Of a DNA stretch of 64,000 bases, positions 23,041-34,757 are shown one piece after another. Below the pieces are notes generated by a model. That model saw only the letters and a program-made list of their open reading frames with translations, did no database searches and had not been told where the DNA came from. How positions within the stretch are numbered: the stretch's first letter is position 1; every line of letters begins with the position of its first letter. Both the position numbers and the translations under genes were made by a program. Origin of the DNA: Bos javanicus (Eukaryota > Chordata > Mammalia > Artiodactyla > Bovidae); NCBI RefSeq assembly GCF_032452875.1, contig NC_083897.1, positions 10,026,854 through 10,090,853 on the forward strand, read 5' to 3'.

Positions 23041-23780
23041 GAATCATCTTGAGAACTTAAGGACATAGGAAATGAACAATGGAAATTGTCAATATAATGG
23101 TCTGATATTTTGTCATAGAACAAGTAATTATCCTCTATACACTTAACTCCTAAGTTTAGAAATGTGCCCAAGCTATCTCTGGTCTTTCAAACGAATCCAA
23201 AAACCACTATGAACTTGTTAGTTAAGAATGCATTTATTTATTCTTTCCTTCACTGAACCAAATATTTATTGAGAACTCTCAGGTAGTACATGAGATGTTA
23301 GCTTAAATGGGGAGTAGAAATACCTAAGTCCTTTTTGAGTTAGGTCAGAATTCCAACTGATACTATGCTTTCAGAATAAATTTATTTCAACAATTCCTTC
23401 AAGCTTCAAACGGGGATATTAATAAAGTCATCTTAGAATTGTATGAAGCATGCTGCTTTGTCTTTGACTATTCGGCACATAGTGATCTGATGAGATTGAT
23501 GAATGACCAGAAGAGGGGAAAAGAAACAGCTACTTTTTGTTTTTGGAAAAAAATAATTTCACAAAATGATTAATTGCAACCTAAAAACATTTTCAGAATG
23601 AAAATAGAGATACCTTATTAGGATCAGTAACAATGTGTGCATTTTTTCCATATAATCTCTCTTCTGTCATAGTCACAGTGGAATATATGATTTGACCTAT
23701 TATACTATTTATATGGCCTTCTATTACTAAAGACCTTTCATATAACAGACTTAGAGAAACTTGCAATTAGCAAGGATCAC
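23041..23780. other. No gene recognised
   Basis: AT-rich DNA. A weak L2 or MIR-like stretch lies near 23230-23340 (accaaatatttattgagaac). Nothing else is recognisable. Confidence 0.45.
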
Positions 23781-23900
23781 ACAGACTCAATGGACATGAG
23801 TTTGAGTAAACTCCAGGAGTTGGTGATGGACAGGGAGGCCTGGCGTGCTTCAGTCCATGGGGTCGCAAAGAGTTGGACATGACTGAGCGACTGAACCGAA
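23781..23900 (+). mobile_element. BovB LINE 3' terminus, sense, very short
   Basis: The last 120 bases of BovB (actcaatggacatgagtttg, ggtcgcaaagagttggacat, gactgagcgactgaac). 5'-truncated. Confidence 0.9.
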
Positions 23901-24704
23901 TGGTTTTAAATTTTTGTCATTTAACATGGAAAATATTTAATCAATGTTTAGATGATAAAAACGTTAATACCCTTTGGTATATGGATTTATTTATATGCAA
24001 ATATATATTATACATTAAATTATGCATATATTGATTGATATTTGAGATCTTCATCATTCTTAGATTGTTCTGTTCTCCATTGCAGTAATGAAACTAAGTC
24101 ATTCCAAGTAAGTTTCACCTAATTGAATGAATACTTCCCTATGTGTATCCAGCATTTAATTTCTAATTATGCTTCCCTTGCCTTAGAAACTAAAATATAA
24201 AAAGAGCATGTTTTTCTTTGCTCTCAAATAAATCTCAAACCTTGCTAATTTGTGTAAAGTGACAATGTCTGTTTTATTAGATACTGACACAGAATTGATG
24301 GAGACACGTTTGTTCATACCTTTCCAAGCAGAGCTAGCCACTTCTTCCTCAGTGCTACCACACTGGATACTCTGTTGCCATACTTTTCATGGTCTATCAT
24401 ATATTGAGAGAAATATATGCCTCTCAAAGACAGAGAACTCATATATTAGTGATCTTTGGTTCATTAATATCTAAAATAAAACTATATACATATATATTTC
24501 TTTTATCTATACTTTAGTATTCCTTTTCTGAATACAACTTCATTCTAGATTTTAAAGCCTCTTTTCTAAATACTAAACAAAACTCATTAGTGTTTCAGTA
24601 TAACCTAGCATTTCTCCTGGAAAAAAGAACATGTGCAATCAAACTTGCTACAATTACAAATTGCTATGTAGGGAAAATAATTCTTAGCAAACATAAAAGC
24701 TGGG
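23901..24704. other. No gene recognised
   Basis: Very AT-rich unassigned DNA. The 74-residue frame at 24250-24474 has no family resemblance. Confidence 0.5.
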
Positions 24705-25070
24705 AGCCTATTATATAGGCTGTGCTAGTATGAAGTTCTGTGCTAACTTCTGTGAATACCAAATTCTGTAGTAGAATTTGGTTCTGTCCCTGTCCTCAAG
24801 TAGCTCATGGTCTAGTGTGGAAACAGAGAAGTGAACGAGAACAATGAAAGCTATAATAAAAATATGCTTGGTATTCTCTGGTACACCAGGTGTATCTGTT
24901 CCTTAACTAATATTCACTTCACACTTAAATATTTTGAATATTACATATGTTTTCTTGTCAGATGGCTATATGGCCAAGTATATGTTATGTTCCATGAAGG
25001 CAAGGATTGCACCAAATGCTGTTAGTACCCTAATTGTGCTAAACGAAGCCCAGTGTACAGAGCAAGTAAG
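24705..25070 (+). repeat. L2 LINE 3' end (old)
   Basis: Two diagnostic stretches in order: gtccctgtcctcaagtagct with ggtctagtgtgg near 24790, and ccatgaaggcaaggattgca with cccagtgtacagag near 24995-25060. Diverged, with no coding capacity. Confidence 0.6.
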
Positions 25071-25559
25071 ATAAGGGCCTTTCTTTTAGTAGAAATATAG
25101 TCAACTCATAAGTCTAATATGTAAGGTCAAGTCTAGCTCTACTTTTGTTAAATGGTTATATGTTACTTTGAGCATATTATAAGCATAATCTCTTAAAATA
25201 GTAAAAACATGTTTTCTTCCAGGTCTTTCTTTGTGGGGGTTAAATAAAATAAATTTGTGAAAGCACATAATGGGTAGTTATAAATATCCTTCTTTTAATA
25301 AGTATTCATTTAATGCAGTTAGGCTAAGAACTTAAAGAAGATTCACAAAAGAGCTCAAATTATTTAAGTCAGAGTTGACCCTAGTTGTCAGTGTCAACAG
25401 GTAAGGTATTGTCTCAAGGCCGTCTTCCTGAAACATGCATAAGCTATTCCTCTTTCCCACTGTTCATCTTCTCCTCATTGTGAAGTAAATATTTATTGTG
25501 GTTACCAGAATTCTGAGAAATTCTGAGGTGACCCTTAAGACTCTTTTTCCTTGGTATAT
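25071..25559. other. No gene recognised
   Basis: AT-rich unassigned DNA between old repeats. Confidence 0.5.
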
Positions 25560-26110
25560 ATGCCATGTATAGCCCCTCCACTTGAATTGGTCATGTCATA
25601 TAATACAAGTGAGGGGATTATGCTGACATAATTAATGTCCCATATCAGTTGACTTTTGAGTTAGTCAAAAGGAACATTATTGTGGGTAGGCCTGATTCAA
25701 TCAGGTGAGCCAAAAAAGGAACTGTGTCCTTCTTGAAATTATAAATTTGAAGCAAATGAGATTTTCCTTCTGGTTTCAAAGAAAAACAAAAACTGTCTTA
25801 TTGTGCAGGGATCCACGTGGGAGGGAATCGCTGGTGGCCCAAGGAAGTGAAATGACCCCCACCTGATAGGCCGAAGAAAATGGAAATTTTAATTTGACAG
25901 CCCCAAGAAATGAATTCTACCAAAAGCCATGTGAATTTAGAAGACCTCAAGCTTCAGGTGGGGCTGGAATCCTTGGCCAACACTTTGATTTTGACCTGCT
26001 GAGACCTTGAGCACAGCTAACTTAGTTAACCCAGGAACCTGACTTATGGGAACCATAAAATAATAAATTTATGAGAAAGTGTTATACAGTAATAGAAAAT
26101 AAATATATTT
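25560..26110 (+). mobile_element. Old MaLR-type (MLT1-like) LTR
   Basis: The order of motifs fits an MLT1-class LTR: gacttttgagttagtcaaaa, gcctgattcaatcaggtgag, gctggaatccttggcc, gccaacactttgattttgac, ctgctgagaccttgagcaca, ataataaatttatgag. It ends near tgttatacagtaatagaaaa. LTR only, no internal genes. Confidence 0.6.
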
Positions 26111-26469
26111 ACCTAATCTGAAGAGATAATTTGATTTAGGATGTTAATTGGTGATAATAGCTTTGTGTTACTCCTCCCAAGTAATGTATCTTCAACCAAG
26201 AAAAGCTGCATGATAGAAACTACAGTTGGTAAAAGCAGGGCAGAAAAGAGGAAAAGAGGCAACCTCTCAGTCCTTGTTATTTGGGAAATCATGGTACTAG
26301 ATGTTAAAAGTCAATCCTTGGATCTAAAATATTCTTTGTTTGGTTTGTTTTACTTAAAAGAAGAATAAAATGTAAGAAAGAAACTGAACAGTTTGCAAAA
26401 ATGCAGGAAAAATGGGGAGAGATAGCATGATATAGTGGACTAAATAGCAGGAGTTGAGCCATGATACCA
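26111..26469. other. No gene recognised
   Basis: Unassigned. The 75-residue frame at 26141-26368 has no recognisable motif. Confidence 0.5.
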
Positions 26470-26670
26470 CCCTATCACTTGTGGGAAGCTACTGTATAGC
26501 ACAGGGAGCTCAACTCAGTGCTCTGTGATGACCAAGAGGGGTGGGATGGGGTAGGTGGGAGGGACGTTCAAGAGGGAGAGGATATATGTATGCATATGGC
26601 TGATTCATGTTGTTCAGCAGAAACTAACATAGCATTGTAAACCAATTATATTCCAATAAAAAAAAAGATT
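26470..26670 (+). mobile_element. L1 3' end, sense (old)
   Basis: It matches the same L1 3' UTR class as 6722-6897: gctctgtgatgaccaagagg, cagcagaaactaacatagca, tccaataaaaaaaaagattt. Severely 5'-truncated. Confidence 0.75.
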
Positions 26671-26985
26671 TAATAAAAAAGAAGCTATTGAACTGAGAAA
26701 AGCCTGTGAGATTTTCAGCCTCCTTCCTGGTCAACTCAAAGGATGGGATTGTATGATTTCTCTGTCTCTTTCAGAAAGAAAATGCTATGGCTCTTCTAAA
26801 TGATGAAATCTGCTGACATTTGATTTAATTCTAAGGGGAGTTTCTGCAGACTACAGGACTTTGGGAGAGTTTGAGGCATGTTACATAGTTATAAAATTTT
26901 AGTGAAAGAGTAATGTATTTGAGATATATAGCATTTATATGTGAATATAATTATATACATATTTGATATATGGCTAATATGTGTA
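26671..26985. other. Unassigned spacer
   Basis: No recognisable feature. Confidence 0.5.
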
Positions 26986-27206
26986 CTGTGCTGTGCTAAA
27001 TCACTTCAGTCATGTCCGACTCTTTGTGACCCTATGTACCATAGCCCACCAGGGTCCTCCATCCATGGGATTTACCAGGCAAGAATACTGGAGTGGGTTA
27101 CCATGCCCTCCTCCAGGGGGTCTCCCCCATCCAGGGATCGAACCCACATCTCTTGGTTTTGTGCATTGGCAGGTGGGTTCTTTACCACTACCGCCACCTG
27201 GGAAGC
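26986..27206 (-). mobile_element. Bov-tA SINE, antisense
   Basis: The Bov-A body (cacttcagtcatgtccgact) is followed by an antisense tRNA head (ggttctttaccactaccgcc, acctgggaagc). Full length. Confidence 0.93.
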
Positions 27207-27956
27207 TTATATATATATACATATCCTGAAATTCTGTGATGTTTAAGTTTGTTGATTGAAACACAAGACTGTCTGATTCAGCAGGAGAAATGTCAGGGTA
27301 GTGAAAGTCCTATATCTTATCCAAATGCCCTGTAACACCCCCCGACCCCCGCCATGAGATGCTAGTCTTTCTCTAAGCAGATGCTATTTTCTAACCTTCT
27401 GTTATTTGAAGGATTGAATTAAACATCTAGGGACAGTTTTTTCATGGACACAATCTAGTCCTTATGAGAAATAAAATTTTACTTTTCACCAAAAATAGCA
27501 AAATACAGTGAGACCTGAAACTAGGAACAATATTTAGTTTTGCTGAAAAACATGTCATTACTGAGTTCTTAATGACTGAATTATAAATAAGCTTGACATA
27601 ATCATACATCAAAATTTTTTATTCCACACTGCTCTAATTTTTAACAGCCAGTTGGTTATCTTAATGATGATTAACATACTAAAAGTACATTTAAAAGGAT
27701 ATTATAGTAGTAACAAATCAATGAAAGCAAAGAAACTCAAAAATGAAGCTAATATTTCATTCTTTAACTATATGAGCTGAAGCTTAACTCATGGAGGCAT
27801 TAGAGCTAGAAATCTCCAATTAGGTCAGAAAGTCTTTTTCCCTAAACATAAAAAGAAGTAAATGGTGGAATGCCATCTGCTATCTTCAGATATAAAAGAA
27901 AACAAATTAACTCATCAAGGTTCCTTTTTTTTTGTGGCATGAATTTAGTTTATTAT
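27207..27956. other. No gene recognised
   Basis: A short TA run at 27207-27218, then unassigned AT-rich DNA. Confidence 0.5.
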
Positions 27957-28497
27957 TATTATTATCTTTTTTTAAATTTAAATTTATTTATTTTACTTGG
28001 AGGCTAATTACTTTACAATATTGTATTGGTTTTGCCATACATCAACATGAATCCGCCACGGGTGTACATGTGTTCCCCATCCCGAACTCCCCTCCCACCT
28101 CTCTCCCCGTACCATCCCTCTGGGTCATCCCAGTGCACCAGCCCCAAGCATCCTGTATCCTGCATCAAACCTGCACTGGCGATTTGTTTCACATATGATA
28201 TTATACATATTTCAATGCCATTATCCCAAATCATCCCACCCTCTCCCTCTCCCACAGAGTCCAAAAGACTGTTCTATACATCTGTGTCTCTTTTGCTGTC
28301 TCGCATACAGGGTTATCGTTACCATCTTTCTAAATTCCATATATATGCGTTAGTATATTGTATTGGTGTTTTTCTTTCTGGCTTACTTCACTCTGTATAA
28401 TAGGCTCCACAGTTTCATCCACCTCATTAGAACTGATTCAAATGTATTCTTTTTAATGGCTGGGTAATACTCCATTGTGTATATGAACCACAGCTTT
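27957..28497 (-). mobile_element. Ruminant L1 3' UTR, antisense, 5'-truncated
   Basis: About 540 bases. It begins with a T-rich tail (poly-A on the other strand), then ttggaggctaattactttac and the C-rich block near 28080-28130, and ends in the tgtatatgaaccacagcttt region that follows ORF2. It matches the L1 3' ends at 34.8, 39.5 and 63.4 kb. No ORF2 sequence remains. The frames at 28026-28400 and opposite are by-products of the UTR. Confidence 0.93.
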
Positions 28498-31061
28498 CAA
28501 GTATCATATTTTAGTGCATACTCTGGGTTTCAGAAATGGTCTTGCCAGCTGAAAGATCATACACAAAGCAAAAAAAGCAATGACTTGAAAATATTACCAT
28601 TTGTACCCCATCTACAAGGTCTGATCCTAGAAAAAAATTATAAAATAAACAAAAATTATCTCTTTTGCTTCCTTTTCCTTTCCTTCCTCCAGTATTTTAT
28701 GCAATGCCCCTTAGATGCCACAACTTGCCCATCTTAACAAAACATACAAGTCTTACTGTAATTTGAAATATTCAAAATGATTTTAACTCAATAATTGTCA
28801 GTTTTGTGAGTTTGGGGAGCAGAGAATAAATATGCATCTGTGTGTGTGTTTGTGTACATGTATGTGTGTGTCTATAAGAGCATTGTGCATCAACTTGATG
28901 TATGGCCCTCTTGATTTAACCATTATAAATGAATCTTTGTGTAGAGAATATATGAATTTAGGAAACTAGCCAATTTAGAAATTCTCATTGTTTCCTCAGA
29001 CTATCTGCAAGGGCAGTATGAGGCACGGACTAACAATCTGCTTCTAGCTAATTAAAACTGACAATAGTTGTTTGCATCCTCCATACTCAAAGTGTGTTAA
29101 TTATAACTTAAATGCATCTACTTTGTGCATAACATATTTGTATATTAGGCAAATTATGAAAAGATGAATGGATTGAATATAATACTTCTAAATGTCAGAA
29201 GCATATTCATAAGACTCATATTAATTTTTATATGATCATTTCATAGGTTTCTCTTTCGAGCAAAAATTCAGACAAGATTAAAATACACTTGAGTCTGGAA
29301 AGAAAATACTGTATACAATAGAATGGACATTCATTTCTGGGTAGAGGGAAAATTGCTTAGGACATATATACAGAATATTAAGACAAATGTTCCATTGAAT
29401 GGAGTGTTTACATGAAATATATTTTTCACTGTATATAATGCAATCTGGGTAATGTCAGGACATTGTACTAGTCATTATTAAATTTTCAAAGTGTTATTAT
29501 TTTTTTAAAAATGGAGCTAAAAATCCAATGGCATTATAAATAGACAATAACTTCAAAATGAAAAGGGCACTAGTTACTGAATAATGCACCAGTTACAGAG
29601 GTTTTCAATGGACTGTTCACTGCCTGTAAAGAGCACAGACTGATTATAAATAAATAAACTCCTTGGTGTAACCGTTCCCTTTACTTAGTGGCACAAATAG
29701 CAAACTCACCCTGACTCACCCTGCTGATGGGAACTGAAAGCAGTGATGCATGTCTTATAGTATCAGAAAAAATTCACATGGTAAGTGCAGATATTTCAGA
29801 GGAAGAACTGTTTTGATTGGTTTTTAGCAAGTTTGTGAAGGAACATACTTTTTAAAAAGTACTTAGTAGCATAAGTAAAATCTGGCATCTCCATAGAAAA
29901 TAACAAAAGCAAATGTCATCTACTTCTGATTTTTTTTAATGTTTTGGGGTAATTTGACATTACAAACTTCAATCACCATCTACCTCACTGCTGCTAAGAC
30001 GGTTGCATAAGTGTATTTGTAGTTAAATGCTGTCTGGAGCATGACCAGTACTCTACAGTTCACATGAGAGTATTTCCTTCAAAGTTCCCATCAATATGAT
30101 AGACAGGGATGATATCTAGATTTAGGAGATTTTATTAGTGCTTTTAGTTTTTATTCTTTCATAATTTATACACATATATTGGAAGACCATGTGATAGTTG
30201 GCTGAAATGTGTTATTAGAAAGCAAGATAAAATTGAAACTAATAGGTTATTTAGAACTGGGACTGGGGGAGTTTTTTTTTTTTTTAATCTTTTATTGTGG
30301 AGTGGAAAATATTCATTTGGAAGGCTTTTTCTGAAGAAACTCTTAGAAAGAAAGACCTGTTTAAAAATGTCTAACCTAAAACTCTCAGCTGGTCCTGGGG
30401 TTCTGGTGAAAGAAGTTATAAAAGAAGTTGGCCCTTGTCTATGGTTTTGGTAAGGCTTCAAACAAGCTATTCCTCTAGTGGACTGGGGCCTGTAGCTACA
30501 ACTTTTATTCAGAAGCAGCAGAAGATCTGCTTCCAAGCATCCTCAGTCTATGAAAGTAAGCTTTAAGTGCCCTGCAGACATTCAAAATTGCAATCTAAGT
30601 TCAAATACTAAGACATGGTATATGTAAAGATATATTCTGATTGATATGGAAGTTAGAAGTAATGTCTCACAAAAAATCTCAGAACTCCTAGTTGCTTTGT
30701 TTAGGAAAAGAAAAGCCTGTAAAAGGATACGAACAAGAGAGCATGAAGCTCAACAACCCATTGAGCCAAACATAGAAGAAGCTGAGAGACATGATTAAAG
30801 TCAAAAGAGAAAGAGGTATTGGTAACTGGTGGCTGAAATGAAGAGCCCATCATTGTGTTCCAAACTCTATTTGATAGGCCTTTGGATAGAAGAGTTCTGA
30901 TATGGGGGTCAAATAAGGGACAACCCTCCAGAATATGACATTAAACTGAGATGACGGATAAGTTTTCCTTTAATGAATCACCTAGCTGCAGGTACAGGTG
31001 CATACTCTGCTTTTAAAAGTCTTCTAGGTCAGCTCTACCAAATGAAATATAATGATGTCTC
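28498..31061. other. Long stretch without recognised gene
   Basis: About 2.6 kb of mostly unique-looking AT-rich DNA. It holds a short TG-rich tract at 28836-28873 and T runs near 29930 and 30275. The 125-residue minus-strand frame at 30159-30536 contains a poly-K stretch from a T run and matches no family I know. No splice-bounded exon pattern is evident. Confidence 0.5.
28836..28873. repeat. Interrupted (TG)n microsatellite
   Basis: Dinucleotide tract tgtgtgtgtttgtgtacatg and following bases. Confidence 0.75.
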
Positions 31062-31072
31062 AAACTTACCTT

Positions 31073-31346
31073 GCTATGCTATGCTAAGTCACTTCAGTCA
31101 TGTCCGACTCTGTGCGACCCCATAGGTGGCAGCCCACGAGGCTCCCCCGTCCCTGGGATTCTCCAGGCAAGAACACTGGAGTGGGCTGCCATTTCCTTCT
31201 CCAATGCATGAAAGTGAAAAGTGAAAGTGAAGTTGCTCAGTTGTGTCTGACTCTTAGCGACCCCATGGATTGCAGCCCACCAGGCTCCTCTGTCCATGGG
31301 CTTTTCCAGGCAAGAGTACTGGAGTGGGGTGCCATTGCCTTCTCTG
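31073..31346 (-). mobile_element. Bov-A2 SINE, antisense
   Basis: A 274-base Bov-A dimer joined by the ttctccaatgcatgaaagtg linker. An exact 11-base duplication (aaacttacctt) lies at 31062-31072 and 31347-31357. Confidence 0.95.
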
Positions 31347-31357
31347 AAACTTACCTT

Positions 31358-32720
31358 ACAGTGACCTTATTTGTCATACCTCAGTGAATAACCATACTCT
31401 AAACACCCTATAGCTATTATTAAATTCTTTCCATACATACCTTGACAATAAATTATCTATATATCAAAAGATTTTCTCACACAGAAAAAGTTTTTCTATA
31501 TGTGAAGAATAATAAGACTATTTTACTTTTTATTAAGATAGATCTATTAATTCTAAAGAAAACATTGCAGTATGATGTTAGTATAAAATGTAAACTCATT
31601 TAGGAAATATATGGAACAATTCATTATCAGTAATCATCATTAAGTAGCACACAGGCTACCATTTCTTTTCTTCCCCCAATACCATACGAACACAGTACAC
31701 GCATTTTTACTAATTTATATATAGAATTTATTTAAGATGAAAAAATACTGCCCTCAAGTTAATGTTTTAAGATATAGAAAGGCTTTGGACATGTACACTT
31801 AAATGGTTAGGAAGTGATAATGACAATTTTTAATTTGAAAAAATTTCACAATTCCAGGCAAAATTCATATAGACAGAATATGACTTCAACTGTTTTATTT
31901 TTAACATCATGGTAAAAATATGGAAGAAATAATCCTTGTTATTGACAATGGTAAAGTTGTTAGTAATATTTATCTTTTACATGCTTAAATTTATAAAACA
32001 AATGTGCATTATGTCTTTAGTGGAAAAAGTTAAATAAATTTTGTTTTTTAAGTACATTTTAAACACATTTTGACATGCTTCAGCATAGCTCATGTTTTGA
32101 GAAGGAAGTGTGAGGGTGAGAAAAAGATACAAAAAAGAGACAAAAGAAAGATGCAAAAAAAGTTACAAAAAGAAAAGAAAAAAGATACCAAAAAAGTGAG
32201 AAAAGTAAGAAAGGGTGGATCTTAGCAAAGGAGAGAGAGGTAAAAAAAAAATTATATAAAAGGATGTGAATTCAGAGGAGCTAATGCTACCAGGTTTAGA
32301 ACTATAGTGGTGTTATGCAAAGAAAACTGATCCTTCCTTTTAAGGGCATTTTTATTTAGTTGGTAATATTTAATTTAGATTGATTAATAATTGTTGAATA
32401 TTTACCAAACTACTTTTCACTTTTTATTTACAGTGTGGAAAGACTGAGAGCATACACAAGGAGACATAAGGAAGAATGACCAAACAACTAGAATATTGGG
32501 CCAGATCTTTAAGTAAAAAAGGCCCATAGGTTGGTAGAGATGAAGAGTGAAGGAAATCCAAGTGGTGAATGGAACGTACAAAGTTAAGACTAAATAAAAT
32601 GTACTGGAGGAATAATAAAATACCAGTATAGGATAAAAGAATGCTGCTACTTTCACATCTGATATTTGAAGTTGCTGTGAGTGTTAAGGGTGAAAAACTG
32701 GGTCTTATGATTTTAATGGT
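31358..32720. other. No gene recognised; purine-rich tract inside
   Basis: AT-rich unassigned DNA. An A/G-rich tract at about 32100-32260 is listed separately. Confidence 0.5.
32100..32260. repeat. Purine-rich low-complexity tract
   Basis: About 160 bases with long A/G runs (gaaagatgcaaaaaaagtta, gaaaagaaaaaagatacc). Low complexity, with no fixed repeat unit. Confidence 0.7.
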
Positions 32721-32734
32721 ACTGATTTCAAGCA

Positions 32735-33903
32735 GAGATCATTCTGTCATTTCTGAGATTTCGGACTCTTTTGCTGGATCACGGAAAAACAACAGAGTTC
32801 CAGAAAAACATCTATTTCTGCTTTATTGACTATGCCAAAGCCTTTGACTGTGTGGATCACAAGAAACTGTGGAAAATTCTGAAAGAGATGGGAATACCAG
32901 ACCACCTGACCTGCCTCTTGAGAAATCTGTATGTAGCTCAGGAAGCAACAGTTAGAACTGGACATGGAACAACAGACTGGTTCCAAATAGGAAAAGAAGT
33001 ACATCAAGGCTGTATATTGTCACCCTGCTTATTTCACTTCTATGTAGAGTACATCATGAGAAACGTTGGGCTGAAAGAAGCACAAGCTAGAATCAAGACT
33101 GCCGAGAGAAATATCAATAACCTCAGGAATGCAGATGACACCACCCTTATGGCAGAAAGTGAAGAGGAACTAAAAAGCCTCTTGAGGAACGTGAAAGTGG
33201 AGAGTGAAAAAGTTGGCTTAAAGCTCAACATTCAGAAAACGAAGATCATGGCATCTGGTCCCATCACTTCATGGGAAATAGATGGGGAAACAGTGGAAAC
33301 AGTGTCAGACTTTATTTTTGGGGGCTCCAAAATCACTGCAGATGGTGATTGCAGCCATGAAATTAAAAGACGCTTACTCCTTGGAAGGAAAGTTATGACC
33401 AACCTAGATAGCATATTCAAAAGCAGAGACATTACTTTGCCAACAAAGGTCCGTCTAGCCAAGGCTATGTTTTTTCCTGTGTTCATATATGGATGTGAGA
33501 GTTGGACTATGAAGAAGGCTGAGTGCTGAAGAATTGATGCTTTTGAACTGTGGTGTTGGAGAAGACTCTTGAGAGTCCCTTGGACTGCATGGAGATCCAA
33601 CCAGTCCATTCTGAAGGAGATCAGCCCTGGGATTTCTTTGGAAGGAATGATGCTAAAGCTGAAACTCCAGTACTTTGGCCACCTCATGTGAAGAGTTTGA
33701 CTCATTGGAAAAGACTCTGATGCTGGGAGCCATTGGGGGCAGGGGGAGAAGAGGACGACAGAGGATGAGATGGCTGGATGGCATCACTGACTCAATGGAC
33801 GTGAGTCTGAGTGAACTCTGGGAGTTTGTGATGGACAGGGAGGCCTGGCGTGCTGCAATTCATGGGGTCGCAAAGAGTCGGACATGACTGAGCGACTGAA
33901 CTG
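32735..33903 (+). mobile_element. BovB LINE, sense, with inverted 5' end (twin priming)
   Basis: The first 40 bases (about 32735-32774, gagatcattctgtcatttct..ttcggactcttttg) are BovB in antisense orientation. From about 32775 BovB continues in sense to its 3' end near 33903. A 14-base duplication (actgatttcaagca) is exact at 32721-32734 and 33904-33917. Its first bases also fit the BovB tail, so the 3' boundary has a few bases of ambiguity. The 5' inversion is the product expected from twin priming. Confidence 0.93.
32771..33890 (+). pseudogene. BovB reverse transcriptase relic, 252-residue frame plus C-terminal pieces
   Basis: The main frame (32771-33529) holds RT motif A (FIDYAKAFD), a motif B with changes (KEVHQGCILSPCLF; a glycine before V is glutamate) and motif C as NADDTTLMAE. 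The tyrosine normally before ADD is asparagine (AAT at 33128-33130). The KVGLKLNIQKTKIM and KITADGDCSHEIKRRLLLGRK blocks follow. TGA at 33527-33529 replaces an arginine CGA codon. Downstream the C-terminal domain is recoverable only in other frames (33675-33887, GRRGRQRMRWLDGITDSMDV). The apparent ATG lies at the inversion junction and is not the native start. Confidence 0.9.
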
Positions 33904-33944
33904 ACTGATTTCAAGCAAATGAATACATTTTTTATGAAGTCATT

Positions 33945-34085
33945 CATTCAAAAATATTTATTATGACAAACCACTGTCTGCAAAGTATTCTTGAAGACAC
34001 TAGGTTTGTAGGAATCAACAAGACAGAGAAATTCCTGCCCGTGTATTTATGGTCTAGCAAATTTATAATTAAGATATTTAATATA
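33945..34085 (+). repeat. L2-like LINE fragment (old)
   Basis: The blocks cattcattcaaaaatattta, acactaggtttgtagga and attcctgcccgtgtatttatggtctag follow the usual order of an L2 3' part. Diverged. Confidence 0.55.
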
Positions 34086-34170
34086 CAATTAAATATATTA
34101 AAATATATATTAAAATTTTAGTTTTGTGTATATAAAATGCACGGTACATTGGATTTTTCATCACTGTAGG

Positions 34171-34389
34171 AAAGTGAAAGTGAAAGTGAAGTTGCTCAGT
34201 CATGTCTGACTCTTTGCCACCCCATGGACTATAGCCCACCAGGCTCCTCCATCCATGGGATTTTCCAGGCAAAATACTGGAGTGGGTTGCCATTTCCTTC
34301 TCCAGGATGTCTTCCTGACTCAGGGATTGAACCTGGGTCTCCTGCATTCTAGGCAGACGCTTTACCATTTGAGCCACCAGGGAAGTCCC
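34171..34389 (-). mobile_element. Bov-tA SINE, antisense
   Basis: Starts at a (gtgaaa)n-type tail, then the Bov-A body and an antisense tRNA head ending at gagccaccagggaagtcccc. Imperfect short duplications (ctgtagg, ttgtagg) flank it. Confidence 0.93.
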
Positions 34390-34757
34390 CGTTGTAGGTA
34401 ACAAGCATATAACTGTCCCATGGCATTTCATATAATACATTGGCCCTTGTTGGTGGATTGCATCAATGAAAAGAGATTTTAATACAAGATGCCACATATG
34501 GGGCTTGCCTTAGAACACTGGGTCTTAATGCTTTGCATTGTGTGCAAAACAAGGAATACTCTTTCACCAAGATTATCTGCTGCTAATTGGGATAATGAAC
34601 ACTACAAATATGATCCACTTTTTCATGTCAAAACAAAGAAAACAACATGATGTCAGAGATGTCAAAACACACAGACATTATTTATTTTAATTCTCCTCAC
34701 ATCTTTGGCTTGGTGAAATAGACTTTCATAAATAGTGGAACTGAATACAGTTAATTT
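34390..34757. other. No gene recognised
   Basis: Unassigned AT-rich spacer between a SINE and an L1. Confidence 0.5.

Noticed and set aside
28013..28400. Overlapping frames of 83-124 residues on both strands
   Set aside because: They lie in the non-coding 3' UTR of an antisense L1, and the same frames recur at 34804-35191 and 39595-39936.
32771..33529. 252-residue open frame as an intact BovB protein
   Set aside because: It lacks the endonuclease and motifs upstream of RT motif A, ends at an in-frame TGA within the element, and has an altered YADD motif.
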